Assembly: GCA_016192035.1 (NCBI GenBank)
Contig: JACPUW010000007.1
Location: 62,001 to 126,000, forward strand
Direction: 5' to 3'
Length of the DNA: 64,000 nt
Origin: Bacteroidota bacterium
Lineage (GTDB): Bacteria > Bacteroidota > Bacteroidia > CAILMK01 > JACPUW01
Shown here: positions 1 through 8,889 of the stretch, in pieces
How the letters are laid out: each line of letters opens with the position of its first letter
Position numbering within the stretch: position 1 is the stretch's first letter
Translations under genes and position numbers: made by a program
The notes under the pieces: model-generated
Told to the model about the DNA's origin: nothing
The model's database searches: none
Seen by the model: the letters and a program-made list of their open reading frames with translations, nothing else

Positions 1-1037
1 TGTGAATAGGCCACTTCCAACTCCAATTTTTTGTCGCCAACCTGCCTAAAGGTGCGAATGGCCATAGAAACAACTGCCCATTCAGTGGAATTGTAGCTCA
101 TTCCATCATAGGTTATCCTGGCTTGGCAGTATTGTGGAAACTGCCAACCGTGGGGTATGATTTCAACACTGCGCTGCAAGGCCTGTGAAATGCCCAGCGC
201 CTCATTTGCCAGGCGGGAGATACGGTACAAGCAACTCTGTTCCTTGACCCTCTCCTTGAGGGCACGGGCCATGCTTTCCCTATCCAGTTGGGCGGTTTTC
301 AAATCGGTAATATCCAGTACCAGTGAATCCCAAACTATGGATCCATCCAGTTGTGGGGAGGGATTTCCCATGCCCCGCTGCCAGCGTAGGCTTCCATCGG
401 GGTGGTGGTATTTCCAGGTGCATTCCCAGTTATCGCTGTGCAGGGCCGCCTGTCTAAAGGAATCAAGTAGTAGCTGCCGGTACTCAGGATCCACCCGGTT
501 GAGGAACAGTTGGCCATTGGTCATGCATTCTTGGGCTGATATGCCCCAAACACCGGTGGCCCCTTCACTCACATAGCTTATGCCTGAGAACCCACCGGGG
601 CTGCTTTTATATCTAAAAATCAGGGCAGGAATGTTATTGGTTATGGTGGTGAGCTCCAGTTCGGTGCGCTTGTACGCGCTTATGTCGCGCATAAAACTTA
701 CACAAAGACAGGTGCCATCAGGCTGGACCAAACGATTGGCCCGTAGGGAAATGGTCATGGTATCCCCGCTCTTTTTTATGCCGGTGAGCTCGGTGGGAGC
801 GTGGCCGCTTCCCTGCATAAACCGCTGAAAACTCTCAAATAGCCCTTTCCTATGGGATTCGGGCACCAATTGGCCAAAGCTCATGCCCAATAGCTCTTGC
901 TGGGTATATCCGTGCAGGGAGCAGATTTGCCCGTTCACATACACCAGGCTGCCCTCTTCATTGCAAATGCCTATGCCTTCATCACTTCCTTCAAAAAGTG
1001 CCTGAAAAAGGGCAGGCGTCAAGTCAAGTGTGTGCAT
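1..1037 (-). CDS. PAS-domain sensor protein, probable histidine kinase (partial, runs off left edge)
   Basis: About 345 residues are visible from ATG at 1037, open to base 3, so the C-terminus lies outside the window. Two PAS folds can be read: residues about 8-120 (ending in the typical CVSFMRDISAYKRTE) and about 125-250 (ending in LVLDITDLKTAQ). They are followed by the linker ALKERVKEQSCLYRISRLA and a sensor module beginning IIPHGWQFPQYCQARI, an arrangement I know from Bacteroidota and archaeal hybrid sensors, where it normally precedes HisKA and HATPase domains. That these domains lie outside the window is inference. The gene follows a second PAS kinase on the same strand by 59 bp, so the two may be co-transcribed. 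No response regulator is adjacent. No transmembrane segment is seen in the visible part, so it probably senses a cytoplasmic signal. Confidence 0.85.
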   Translation of the reverse strand, partial: MHTLDLTPALFQALFEGSDEGIGICNEEGSLVYVNGQICSLHGYTQQELLGMSFGQLVPESHRKGLFESFQRFMQGSGHAPTELTGIKKSGDTMTISLRANRLVQPDGTCLCVSFMRDISAYKRTELELTTITNNIPALIFRYKSSPGGFSGISYVSEGATGVWGISAQECMTNGQLFLNRVDPEYRQLLLDSFRQAALHSDNWECTWKYHHPDGSLRWQRGMGNPSPQLDGSIVWDSLVLDITDLKTAQLDRESMARALKERVKEQSCLYRISRLANEALGISQALQRSVEIIPHGWQFPQYCQARITYDGMSYNSTEWAVVSMAIRTFRQVGDKKLELEVAYS

Positions 1038-1096
1038 ACGGTGGTGTTTTATGGTTCACATAACTTGTCAATGGACTTTCCGTGCTTAGTACAGGT

Positions 1097-4000
1097 TCAT
1101 ATGGGTTTGTTTAGGAAAGGGATAGAGAAAAATACCGATACACCCTGGTCCCTATTTCCCTCTATCCATATGCGCCCGCCCATGTTTTCCACGTTGCGTT
1201 TGGCTATGGGCAGCCCCATGCCGTTGCCGGGGATATTGGGATTGTTGTGTAGGCGTTTGAAGGCTAAAAATACCTGTTCCCGCATATCGGCAGGAATCCC
1301 CAATCCATTGTCCATAAATTGGATAACCCACTCATTGCTTTCTTTTTGTGCAGTAATGCTTATGGTGGGTATCCGGTCGGGGTGCCTGAATTTCAAGGAA
1401 TTTTCAAGTAATTCTACCACCACGGGCAGGAGCCCATTTCTAAAGGATGATAAGCTTGGGAGGGGGCCATGGGCCACTATGGCGCCCAATTCTTCCAGGC
1501 GGCGGTGGTGCCTGCGCTTGGCTTCGTTTATGATGTCTTGCAGTTCCAAATCTTCTGGTTCGTACTCCTGCCTGCCCACTCGTGAAAATTCAAGTAAGTC
1601 CAAGATGATCTGGCGCATTTGTTTGGCACCATTCACGGCAAAATGAATGTATTGCCTTGCCTTGTCGTCCAGCAGGTCGCCGTATCGGCGTTCTAGCTGG
1701 GTGAGGAAACTGTCCACCATGCGCAGGGGTTCTTGCAGGTCATGTGATGCCACAAAGGCAAATTGCTCCAATTCCTGGTTCGACTTGGCCAGTTCCCTGG
1801 CGCGCAATTCCAGCTTGGTGTTTAGCGCCACCAGTTCCCTTTCATGTTCTTTTTGGTAGCTTATGTCGGTCACTGCTCCTACCATGCGCACCGCTTTGCC
1901 GGTGTGGTTCCTCACCACCAATCCCCGGTCTATCACATAAGCGTAGCTGCCGTTGGCCCGTTTGTAGCGGTATTCCTGCTGCCACCTTTGTTCGTTTGGG
2001 TTGCTCAGGGTATCGCTAAGTGACTGGACAATACGGTTTAGGTCTTCAGGGTGTATGTGCTTGCGCAGTATTTTGTCGCTCATGTTGGCGCGGTCGTAGT
2101 CGTGGCCAAACCGTTCCTTAAACCCGCCGCCCCAGGTCATGCTGTCATGTACCAAGTCCCAGTCCCATACGGCATCGTTGGTGGCTTCGGCTACCATTTC
2201 AAACCGTAGGTTGGCGGTTTTGAGAAGTTCCATGGTTTCCAGCAATTTCACTTCGGCTTCCTTTTGCTGGGTTATGTCAAACCTCGCCGCCATATATCCT
2301 TCTATTTGATTGTCATGGCCAAACATGGGACTGATGGTGGTGTCCACCCAATACACACTGCCGTCTTTGCGATGGTTTTTGAGCTGGCCCCGCCATGTGT
2401 TGCCAGCCGTGATGGTAGTCCATAGGTCTTGATAAAAAGGAATGGGGTGGAATCCAGACTTATTTATACGGGTATGCTGGCCAATGAGTTCTGCACGGCT
2501 ATAGCCTGATAGGTCGCATGTTGACTTGTTTACCTCCCTTATTATCCCCTTTGTATCGGCTATTAATATGCTGGCCGACGATTCTAGGGCCAATTTATAG
2601 TTATCCAGTTCTTGGTAAGCCTTATGAATCCTTATTTCTAGTGTTTTCCTTTCATGTATGTCTTGAATGCTTCCATACACCCTGATACACCGATCAATCC
2701 AAAACTCTCCCTGGCCCAAGACCCAAACCCATTTTTCGGTGCCGTTTGGCATGATTAAAGGCGCTTCAAAATCAAAAGAGTGGCCTTGATTTAAGGCGTT
2801 GCTAACCGAATCGCGCACCATGCTTCTCATGTCCTCTCGGTAAAAGTTGATACCCTCATCTAGTGTGGGCCTATAATCGGGGGCAGCCTCGTGTATTTTG
2901 CTCGTCATGTCCGACCATTCAATGGTGTCGGTGAGCAAGTTAATTTCCCATGTGCCCACTTTGGCCATTTGGGTACCACTATGCAGCAATTCTTGCAATG
3001 CGCGCAAGTGGGTCACATCCTGGGCCATGCCTTCAATAAATTGGGATTGGCCCAATGCATTGGCAGCTACATTCCCGCGTATGTGTATCCACTTAATTCT
3101 CTTGTGTGCGGTGATGATCCTAAACTGGTGGTCTATGCCGCTGCCATGATCTACAGCCTGTTTAAATCTGGATTCAAGGCCAGGTTTGTCATTGCGCAAC
3201 ACGGTAAGAAAAAAATCAAGTACGGGTACCCGTTCTAGGGCTTGCTCCATTTCCCACATGTTGAAAATGCGGGAGGAACACTCTATTTCCTCTGTACGTA
3301 AATCATATTTCCAGTAGCCCAACTGGGCCATTTCCTGTGCGTGGTCCAGTTTTTTGCGGTTTTCGGTCAGCTCGTTCAGGAGTTTTTCCCTGGGGGTAAT
3401 ATCGGTTACCGATACCAAAACCGCCTTATGCCCTTGATAGGCCATGAGATGCCCCCTAATCTGAACCATCATTTCTTCGCCGTTTTTTTTCAGGTGTTTC
3501 CATGTGTCAAGGTCGGCTTTGCCCAGGTAGTCGGCGTAATTGTCGCTGGTGAGAAGGGGCAGCTCCCTGTTTACATAATCGGGATGCCTGATTTCTAATA
3601 TGCTCTTTTCCAGAAATTCCTCTTTGGAATATCCATATAAACGGATGGCCGTGCGGTTGCAATCCAGTACTTTTTTGGTTTCAAAATCCCAAATGAGAAT
3701 GGGAGAGGGGTTGAAATCAAATAGATACCGATACTGCGACAGGCTTTTTGCCAGTTCTTGTTCCAGTTTTTCCTGCTGTGCCATGGGTATCCTGGAAACC
3801 AATATGTGAAGGCCGCCTTCCGGGCCAAGGTCTTGAATGGACACCCTGTCGCGCATCCAGCGCATTTCTTGCCCGTCCACCAAGCGGCATTGCCACTCAA
3901 GTGATTGGCAAGACCCTGCCGAAAGTGACTCCAGTGCCTTGACATACCCTGGCCGGTCGTCGGCATGCAGCCCTGCCATTGCCAAGGTAGGGCCATGGCT

Positions 4001-4627
4001 GCCCAGTATGGTCTGTTCGGTCAGTCCCTTTGCCCAGCAAGCCTCAAAAACTACTTTTTCCGTGGCCAATTCCCATTCCAGAATGGAAATATGGTTGGCT
4101 GCACAAAGCCTGGACTGCCGGTTGCGCAGGGAGCTGAGCTGCGCAGCCTGTGCTTGGCTGTGCACGGCCAGGTAGTGAAAACCGAGAAGGGCAGCAGCCT
4201 GTCTGCCAAGAGATTGCAACGCTTCTACTTGACTTGGGTTTGGTGTGAGCGGCGTTTCACTGCGGACTTCTAGCACGCCCACCAGGCCCATTTCTGCCAA
4301 TATAATGGGTACCCCGGCAACAAATAGGGCATTACGATAGGCTAGCCGCAACATCGTGCTTATTTCAGAAGATACTGAGCCCGGGTTTGAAATCACTACG
4401 GGTTCTGGAGATACCCCATCAAAGAAAGGGACCAATGAGGCCGAAATGGAGCGCCATGCCGCTGGTTCCCCTATACCCGCAAGGATTTGCAAACCATCGC
4501 CATCCACTATCCAAACGGCGGCAGTGGGGGCTTGGCATATGCCGCAGGCCAAGCTACATAGGTCTTGGTACACGGCGTTTGACTGGAGCGAATCCAGGGA
4601 CAAACGCCGATAGGGTGATTCAATCAT
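1097..4627 (-). CDS. GAF/multi-PAS sensor histidine kinase
   Basis: A 1176-residue soluble sensor kinase. The N-terminal ~150 residues look like a GAF domain; several PAS/PAC repeats follow, recognisable by PAC-type ends such as VLVSVTDITPREKL, VYGSIQDIHERKTL, RFDITQQKEAEV and VGAVTDISYQKEHE. The HisKA phospho-acceptor helix is at about residue 956 (FVASHDLQEPLR, His about 962). The HATPase domain shows the N box (ELLENSLKFRHP), G1 (FMDNGLGIP), F box (FLAFKRLH) and G2 (GNGMGLPIAKRN). No receiver domain or output domain is fused, and no transmembrane helix is evident, so it phosphorylates an unlinked regulator. ATG start at 4627. It lies upstream of the partial PAS kinase on the same strand. 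Ligands cannot be told from sequence. Confidence 0.95.
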   Translation of the reverse strand: MIESPYRRLSLDSLQSNAVYQDLCSLACGICQAPTAAVWIVDGDGLQILAGIGEPAAWRSISASLVPFFDGVSPEPVVISNPGSVSSEISTMLRLAYRNALFVAGVPIILAEMGLVGVLEVRSETPLTPNPSQVEALQSLGRQAAALLGFHYLAVHSQAQAAQLSSLRNRQSRLCAANHISILEWELATEKVVFEACWAKGLTEQTILGSHGPTLAMAGLHADDRPGYVKALESLSAGSCQSLEWQCRLVDGQEMRWMRDRVSIQDLGPEGGLHILVSRIPMAQQEKLEQELAKSLSQYRYLFDFNPSPILIWDFETKKVLDCNRTAIRLYGYSKEEFLEKSILEIRHPDYVNRELPLLTSDNYADYLGKADLDTWKHLKKNGEEMMVQIRGHLMAYQGHKAVLVSVTDITPREKLLNELTENRKKLDHAQEMAQLGYWKYDLRTEEIECSSRIFNMWEMEQALERVPVLDFFLTVLRNDKPGLESRFKQAVDHGSGIDHQFRIITAHKRIKWIHIRGNVAANALGQSQFIEGMAQDVTHLRALQELLHSGTQMAKVGTWEINLLTDTIEWSDMTSKIHEAAPDYRPTLDEGINFYREDMRSMVRDSVSNALNQGHSFDFEAPLIMPNGTEKWVWVLGQGEFWIDRCIRVYGSIQDIHERKTLEIRIHKAYQELDNYKLALESSASILIADTKGIIREVNKSTCDLSGYSRAELIGQHTRINKSGFHPIPFYQDLWTTITAGNTWRGQLKNHRKDGSVYWVDTTISPMFGHDNQIEGYMAARFDITQQKEAEVKLLETMELLKTANLRFEMVAEATNDAVWDWDLVHDSMTWGGGFKERFGHDYDRANMSDKILRKHIHPEDLNRIVQSLSDTLSNPNEQRWQQEYRYKRANGSYAYVIDRGLVVRNHTGKAVRMVGAVTDISYQKEHERELVALNTKLELRARELAKSNQELEQFAFVASHDLQEPLRMVDSFLTQLERRYGDLLDDKARQYIHFAVNGAKQMRQIILDLLEFSRVGRQEYEPEDLELQDIINEAKRRHHRRLEELGAIVAHGPLPSLSSFRNGLLPVVVELLENSLKFRHPDRIPTISITAQKESNEWVIQFMDNGLGIPADMREQVFLAFKRLHNNPNIPGNGMGLPIAKRNVENMGGRIWIEGNRDQGVSVFFSIPFLNKPI

Positions 4628-4819
4628 GTATTGGTTCTTAACTACTTGATGCCAAAGTTGAGATTGCCCGGCAAATTAGACTTTGTTTATAGGCCAGCAG
4701 GGTTTATGGTTAGTTCAAGCCTAGTTTTAGACGAAATATCGGTGAAGCCTATAAATGGGACTTTGGGGAATGAAGTAACCTACTTTTGCCCATAAAGGAG
4801 GCAAGATGAGTAGGGGCCA

Positions 4820-4827
4820 TACCTTTG
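4820..4827 (+). promoter_or_regulatory. -7 promoter element TACCTTTG
   Basis: Exact match to the Bacteroidota -7 consensus TAnnTTTG, 22 nt before the ATG at 4850. No clear TTG at the expected -33 position. Confidence 0.5.
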
Positions 4828-4849
4828 CGGAGCTAATAGGCACATATTC

Positions 4850-5347
4850 ATGGAGCAAGATTATATCGTTCACAGTTGGCAACTTAGGCACCCCATGGAA
4901 GCGGATGATGATGTGAATGACCTGCATGTGGCCATTGACATAGACAGCATGTCAGTAGTGGCCGATTTGCTCGATGAAATCACACGTTTTGAGTTAAACC
5001 TGGCCTGTGAGCCATTTCCTGACAAAAGCCCTGTACACATAGATGAGGGCCAAGAGAGTTATATGAAGCACTATGGCAACGAGGTGTTTGATTTTGAACA
5101 GCTACACTTTCTCATTACCCATGAGGAGGATGAAATCTTGCTGTGGAACAACGGAAACACCGACGCGTACATCAAGCTCACGGAGAAGCGGCTCAAGGAG
5201 TTTAAAGCGGCCATGCAGCATACCCGTATCAATCCCCTAATGTATGGCAATGTGATAGAAGCCACCCGAATTACCGACGACAACGAGTTCAAACCATGTA
5301 AGATAGTACTCTGGGCGGCGTCAAAAGGGGCCGTGATTTACTACTAA
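4850..5347 (+). CDS. Hypothetical protein, acidic, 165 aa
   Basis: I do not recognise a family. The 165-residue product has no signal peptide or transmembrane segment, is acidic (DDDVNDLHVAIDIDS, ITHEEDEILLWNN) and ends in a hydrophobic strand (KIVLWAASKGAVIYY). The predicted pattern is alternating strands and helices of a small cytoplasmic protein. A -7 promoter element lies 22 nt before its ATG, so it is probably transcribed alone. It is convergent with the Crp/Fnr gene, 18 bp away. Function unknown. Confidence 0.75.
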   Translation: MEQDYIVHSWQLRHPMEADDDVNDLHVAIDIDSMSVVADLLDEITRFELNLACEPFPDKSPVHIDEGQESYMKHYGNEVFDFEQLHFLITHEEDEILLWNNGNTDAYIKLTEKRLKEFKAAMQHTRINPLMYGNVIEATRITDDNEFKPCKIVLWAASKGAVIYY

Positions 5348-5365
5348 ATAACTCCCGGGGCATGA

Positions 5366-6049
5366 TTAAAGCTGACCGCTGGCCTGGCGCAGGCGTTCCA
5401 GGTGCAGCAAGGTAATTTTCCTTCCATTTGCGCCAATAATGCCTTCTTCTTTGAGCTGCGTAAGTGCCCGGCTTATGTTTTCAGATGCCAGGCCTACCAT
5501 GCCGGCCATTTCCTCCCGAGATAGGCTTACCGCCAAACTCATATCAGGCTCAAGCCCAAACTTTTCATAAAGGAACAGCAGCACGCCGGCGGTTTTTTCC
5601 TTCATGTTTTTGCTTGTAAGGCTTACCAAGAAGCTGTCACTCTGCTCCAAGTTTTGACATAGGATTTTCATAAACAGCCGCGCTATGCGCAAGTTGTTGT
5701 CTATTAATTTATCAAAAGCTTCCTTGTTAATAAATCCCAGCGATGTGTCTTCCAGTGCTATGGCGGTAGCATTATAGGGGGTTTCCATGACCAGGCTCTT
5801 ATAGCCGATCACATCATTGGGCCCGTGCAGCCGGATGATTTGTTCCCGGCCATACTCATTTATCCTGTATATCTTGGCTTTGCCTTTAATTATACAGAAA
5901 AGGCCGCGTGGATGACGGCCCTCTTCAAATATGGCTTCACCCTTGGCAAAGAAGCGCCTACCGCCTTCTTCGCCCAGTTCCACATTCTTTATCATTTCAT
6001 GGAACATATAGGCCGATTCCGACCCAAACGGACCAAAATTCTCCTGCAT
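5366..6049 (-). CDS. Crp/Fnr-family transcriptional regulator
   Basis: A 227-residue regulator. Residues about 15-130 form a cyclic-nucleotide-binding type beta-barrel (FFAKGEAIFEEGRHPRGLF, then IKGKAKIYRINEYGREQII), joined by a dimerisation helix to a C-terminal winged helix-turn-helix (SREEMAGMVGLASENISRAL). The cysteine cluster that holds the Fe-S cluster in FNR is absent from the N-terminus, so oxygen sensing by that route is unlikely. I chose ATG 6049; the frame stays open to a GTG at 6115 but that would read through the divergent promoter region. The gene diverges from the DUF2062 gene, and an inverted repeat between them is a possible operator for autoregulation. Confidence 0.9.
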   Translation of the reverse strand: MQENFGPFGSESAYMFHEMIKNVELGEEGGRRFFAKGEAIFEEGRHPRGLFCIIKGKAKIYRINEYGREQIIRLHGPNDVIGYKSLVMETPYNATAIALEDTSLGFINKEAFDKLIDNNLRIARLFMKILCQNLEQSDSFLVSLTSKNMKEKTAGVLLFLYEKFGLEPDMSLAVSLSREEMAGMVGLASENISRALTQLKEEGIIGANGRKITLLHLERLRQASGQL

Positions 6050-6063
6050 CCTTTTGTTAATGT

Positions 6064-6080
6064 TACAGGTATAGCCTGTA
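6064..6080. promoter_or_regulatory. 17-bp inverted repeat between crp/fnr-like gene and DUF2062 gene
   Basis: TACAGG-TATAG-CCTGTA has perfect 6-bp arms with a 5-bp spacer. It lies 15 bp upstream of the Crp/Fnr ATG and about 20 bp upstream of the -7 element of the divergent gene, so a bound dimer could control both. It does not match the E. coli CRP (TGTGA-N6-TCACA) or FNR (TTGAT-N4-ATCAA) sites; the regulator that binds it is inferred only from position. Confidence 0.35.
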
Positions 6081-6094
6081 CGTGAACGCGAAGG

Positions 6095-6102
6095 TAACTT
6101 TG
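6095..6102 (+). promoter_or_regulatory. -7 promoter element TAACTTTG
   Basis: Exact TAnnTTTG match 22 nt before the ATG at 6125 of the DUF2062 gene. Confidence 0.5.
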
Positions 6103-6124
6103 TGCCACAAACCACTCAGCAGCC

Positions 6125-6604
6125 ATGGGAAGGGCAATGGCCAAACTCAAATCGATTATTGTCCAGGAAATGCGGCGGGGCACTTCTGTGCATAGCCTAT
6201 CTAGGGCCATTGCTTTGGGCATCCTTCTCGGCCTTTTTCCGGTACTGGGGGTTACCACCCTATTCACCTTGCTGCTGGGTAGGTGGCTGGGGCTCAACAT
6301 TCCGGCCATGATGGTGGCCAACTATGCCGTGGCCCCCGTGCAGATAGCCCTTATTTACGTACTTATCAAATCGGGTGAATTCCTCTTTGCCATAGACAGC
6401 GGGCTGGACTATGCCTATTTTAAGGAACTCACATCACATAGCTACCGGGAAACCATGGAGAGGTTGTGGCTGAGTATATTGGCATCTATAGCGGCCTGGG
6501 TGCCCTTGGCAACTATTCTTTATTACCCCTTGTATTTCATGTCGCGTGTGCTCATTGGTCGTTTTTACCGGGGCAGAAAAAATGACATCAATGTGCATGC
6601 ATAG
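6125..6604 (+). CDS. DUF2062 membrane protein
   Basis: A 159-residue inner-membrane protein of the DUF2062 family. The family signature follows a basic N-terminus: SRAIALGILLGLFPVLGVTT, then a second hydrophobic segment rich in small residues and a third near residues 120-145 (LWLSILASIAAWVPLATILY). DUF2062 proteins are often found beside or fused to glycosyltransferases or acyltransferases of envelope synthesis, but their activity is not established and no such partner is adjacent here. A second possible ATG is four codons in. Its last 17 bp overlap the 3' end of the convergent sugar-kinase gene. Confidence 0.85.
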   Translation: MGRAMAKLKSIIVQEMRRGTSVHSLSRAIALGILLGLFPVLGVTTLFTLLLGRWLGLNIPAMMVANYAVAPVQIALIYVLIKSGEFLFAIDSGLDYAYFKELTSHSYRETMERLWLSILASIAAWVPLATILYYPLYFMSRVLIGRFYRGRKNDINVHA

Positions 6605-7442
6605 GAATGCCGTGGTACTGAGCCAGCCCCTCTATGGGGCGCTGCATGATGCGGCCCACATGTAGTCGGTGGCTTTTGGCCGCTTGGCGCAGGGTATCTT
6701 CAAATACATGGGCCACTGAACCTACAAAATGCACCGGCAGGTCGCGGTAGCCCTTGTACCGCCACACATGCACGTCAATAAAGCGCGAAAACCCCATCCT
6801 AATCATATCCTGTACGTAATCATCGGCCCTAAATTGGCCTAGGAACAACATGAAGGAGGCCAGATACACATTGGCGCCCGGCATGGTATATACCCGGGCT
6901 ATCACTTCATCCTTGTCTATGCCGGGGTAGCAGGCCAAGAACGCTTTCTCTAGGTGCAGGGGCAACTGCCGGTAGAGCCAACGAGAGAGGAGCAATTTTC
7001 CGAAAAATGATCCACTCCCTTCATCCCCAAGTATATATCCCAAGGCTGGCGTTTCTTGGATTAGGGACTTTCCGTCCCACATGGCGCAGTTGGCGCCCGT
7101 GCCCAGTATGCAGGCTATTCCGGGCAGGCCTTGGCAGGTGGCATATACCGCCCCATCCAGGTCATGCGACACGGAGATGTGGGCCTCGGCAAATATTTTG
7201 GACAGGCCAATTTTAACCTTATCCTGTAAGCTGGCGGTGCTGCAACTGGCCCCATAGAAAAAGACCTGGTGCACTTCTCGGCCGATATTGGCAAACAAAT
7301 CATTGGTTAACAGGTCATTGGAAATTTCATCGGGAGTGAGAAAAAGCGGGTTATACCCTCTGGTATGGGTGTGGACGATTTGATTTCCATCGAAGAGTAA
7401 CCAATCGCATTTACTCGAACCGCCGTCGGCTATAGCTATCAT
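6588..7442 (-). CDS. BadF/BadG-type ATPase, probable N-acetylglucosamine kinase
   Basis: A 284-residue member of the ASKHA (hexokinase/actin) fold, BadF/BadG/BcrA/BcrD group. Visible motifs: the phosphate-1 loop ADGGSSKCDW at residues 5-14, the central CILGTGANCAMWDG (phosphate-2 region) and GDEGSGSFFGK. In Bacteroidota this length and motif set usually belongs to proteins annotated as N-acetylglucosamine kinase, acting in cell-wall amino-sugar recycling; the sugar substrate is inferred from family. It is transcribed alone, with a 180-bp gap upstream that holds a candidate small RNA on the opposite strand. Convergent 17-bp overlap with the DUF2062 gene. Confidence 0.85.
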   Translation of the reverse strand: MIAIADGGSSKCDWLLFDGNQIVHTHTRGYNPLFLTPDEISNDLLTNDLFANIGREVHQVFFYGASCSTASLQDKVKIGLSKIFAEAHISVSHDLDGAVYATCQGLPGIACILGTGANCAMWDGKSLIQETPALGYILGDEGSGSFFGKLLLSRWLYRQLPLHLEKAFLACYPGIDKDEVIARVYTMPGANVYLASFMLFLGQFRADDYVQDMIRMGFSRFIDVHVWRYKGYRDLPVHFVGSVAHVFEDTLRQAAKSHRLHVGRIMQRPIEGLAQYHGIPMHAH

Positions 7443-7503
7443 GTCTTACATCATTTATCGGGGCTTACCCATGGCTGGGTGTCCATAGGCACAAAGGAAA
7501 GGG

Positions 7504-7624
7504 TCAATATAAATTTTTTGGCAAAGCGGTATCACACATAAATTTTTCCCTAATATTGAATTGCCGTAGCAGGCAATAGATGTGGACAATCGGGCAAGCC
7601 CGGCCTTTGGCCGGGCTTTCTTTT
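7504..7624 (+). ncRNA. Candidate small RNA ending at a strong intrinsic terminator
   Basis: The gap between the sugar-kinase start and the aspartate-kinase stop can fold on the + strand into three stems: TCAATAT (7504-7510) with ATATTGA (7553-7559), whose interior also has AAATTT/AAATTT; ATTGCC (7560-7565) with GGCAAT (7572-7577); and the terminator at 7596-7618 with a U-rich tail. Both flanking genes lie on the - strand, so no known gene needs a + terminator here. The 5' end is unknown. I cannot assign it to a known RNA family such as 6S. Confidence 0.35.
7596..7624 (+). terminator. Intrinsic terminator
   Basis: Perfect 10-bp stem AAGCCCGGCC-TTT-GGCCGGGCTT followed by TCTTTT on the + strand. 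On the - strand the tract after the hairpin is GCCCGATT, without a T run, so orientation is +. The T tract overlaps the lysC stop codon. Confidence 0.7.
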
Positions 7625-8888
7625 AGTGGGACTTGGTGAGGTACTGTGCTACGTTGCCGGTTTTTTGTTCCAGCACTATCTCTTTGTCTTGCAGTACTTT
7701 TTGGGTATAAGCGGGGTCGGCATTGCGGGTGGTGTACAGGGTGAGCCCATCGGTATGGTCCACCAGGTACTCGCTGTCCAGGTCGGCCAAAAGTGCCGAT
7801 AGTTTGCGCGCATCGCAATCGGTCACCAGCTCAAACCGCATGGCAGAGTTGCGCATCAGATTGATTTTGAGCCTATTTTCGGCAATTGATTGGAAAATGC
7901 GGCTCAGGTTGGATTCGGCGATAAAAGAGAAGTTGGCAGAGGCAATGCGTATCAAGCATTGGCGGTCCTTCACTATGGCCACCGGGATTTCCGTTTGTGC
8001 GGCCACCCCATCGGCTATGCGGGTGCCTGGCAGGGTAGGATCTACAAAAGACCGCACATGTAGCGGAATATGCCGGTTTTGCAGGGGCTGCATGGTTTTG
8101 GGGTGCAACACACTTGCACCGTAGTAGCTCATTTCTACGGCATCGGTATAAGAGAGCTCTTGAAATTTGACCGTATTGGCAAATCGCTTGGGGTCTGCAT
8201 TGAGTATGCCCGGAACGTCTTTCCAAATGCATAGTTCGCTGGCTTGCAGTGCCCAAGCAAAAATAGCGGCGCTAAAATCACTTCCCTCGCGGCCCAGTGT
8301 AGTGGTATGTCCCTGGCGGTTTTTTCCTATAAAGCCCTGTGTTACCAGGGGGCCTTCGCCGAGCATTTGTGGTATTTTTCGCTGCACCAATGATTCGGTT
8401 AGGGCGAAATCCACTGCCGCTTCGCGGTAATTGTCGTTGGTAATGATAAAATTGCGGGCATCAAACCACTTGGCCGGAATGCCTACCGACTGTAGGTAGG
8501 TGGCTATAATCTTGGTGCTGAATATCTCGCCAAAGGCCACTACTTGGTCATACAAGAAATCGTAATTGCCTTTTTCACCCAATTCGAAAAACCATTCAAA
8601 TTGCAGGAAGAGGTCTTCAAGCTGGTGCAGGGCGGCAGGGTCGTTGCCCTTGTAAAGCTCTTGCAATATATTGAAATGAAACGACTTAAGTTTATCGATT
8701 TCAGTTCTATAGACCATATCTCCGTCTATGTAGTGGGCCAGTATGGCCTCTAAGGCATTGGTTGTTTTGCCCATGGCCGATACCACCACCAGCAACTGTT
8801 CTTGGCCTTCTGCGCCAATGATCTTGGCCACATTGCGTATGGCTTCTGCATCCTTTATGGAGGCGCCGCCAAATTTAAAAACTTTCAT
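7623..8888 (-). CDS. lysC: Aspartate kinase
   Basis: A 421-residue monofunctional aspartokinase, phosphorylating aspartate in the first step of the Lys/Thr/Met/diaminopimelate pathway. The amino-acid kinase domain starts with VFKFGGASIKDA (the KFGG nucleotide/substrate loop, residues about 5-8), includes VVVSAMGKTTNAL, and has GREGSDFSAAIFAWAL around residue 200. The C-terminal ~120 residues are ACT-like (VAIVKDRQCLIRIAS, then LVTDCDARKLSALLADLD), probably for feedback control by an end-product amino acid. It follows the GNAT gene with a 1-bp gap, so the two form an operon. Length fits the single-function class; no homoserine dehydrogenase domain is fused. Confidence 0.95.
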   Translation of the reverse strand: MKVFKFGGASIKDAEAIRNVAKIIGAEGQEQLLVVVSAMGKTTNALEAILAHYIDGDMVYRTEIDKLKSFHFNILQELYKGNDPAALHQLEDLFLQFEWFFELGEKGNYDFLYDQVVAFGEIFSTKIIATYLQSVGIPAKWFDARNFIITNDNYREAAVDFALTESLVQRKIPQMLGEGPLVTQGFIGKNRQGHTTTLGREGSDFSAAIFAWALQASELCIWKDVPGILNADPKRFANTVKFQELSYTDAVEMSYYGASVLHPKTMQPLQNRHIPLHVRSFVDPTLPGTRIADGVAAQTEIPVAIVKDRQCLIRIASANFSFIAESNLSRIFQSIAENRLKINLMRNSAMRFELVTDCDARKLSALLADLDSEYLVDHTDGLTLYTTRNADPAYTQKVLQDKEIVLEQKTGNVAQYLTKSH

Positions 8889-8889
8889 T

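Noticed and set aside
897-1646. 249-codon + strand ORF over the two sensor kinase genes
   Set aside because: Antisense to clear PAS/HATPase coding sequence; composition is that of a shadow frame.
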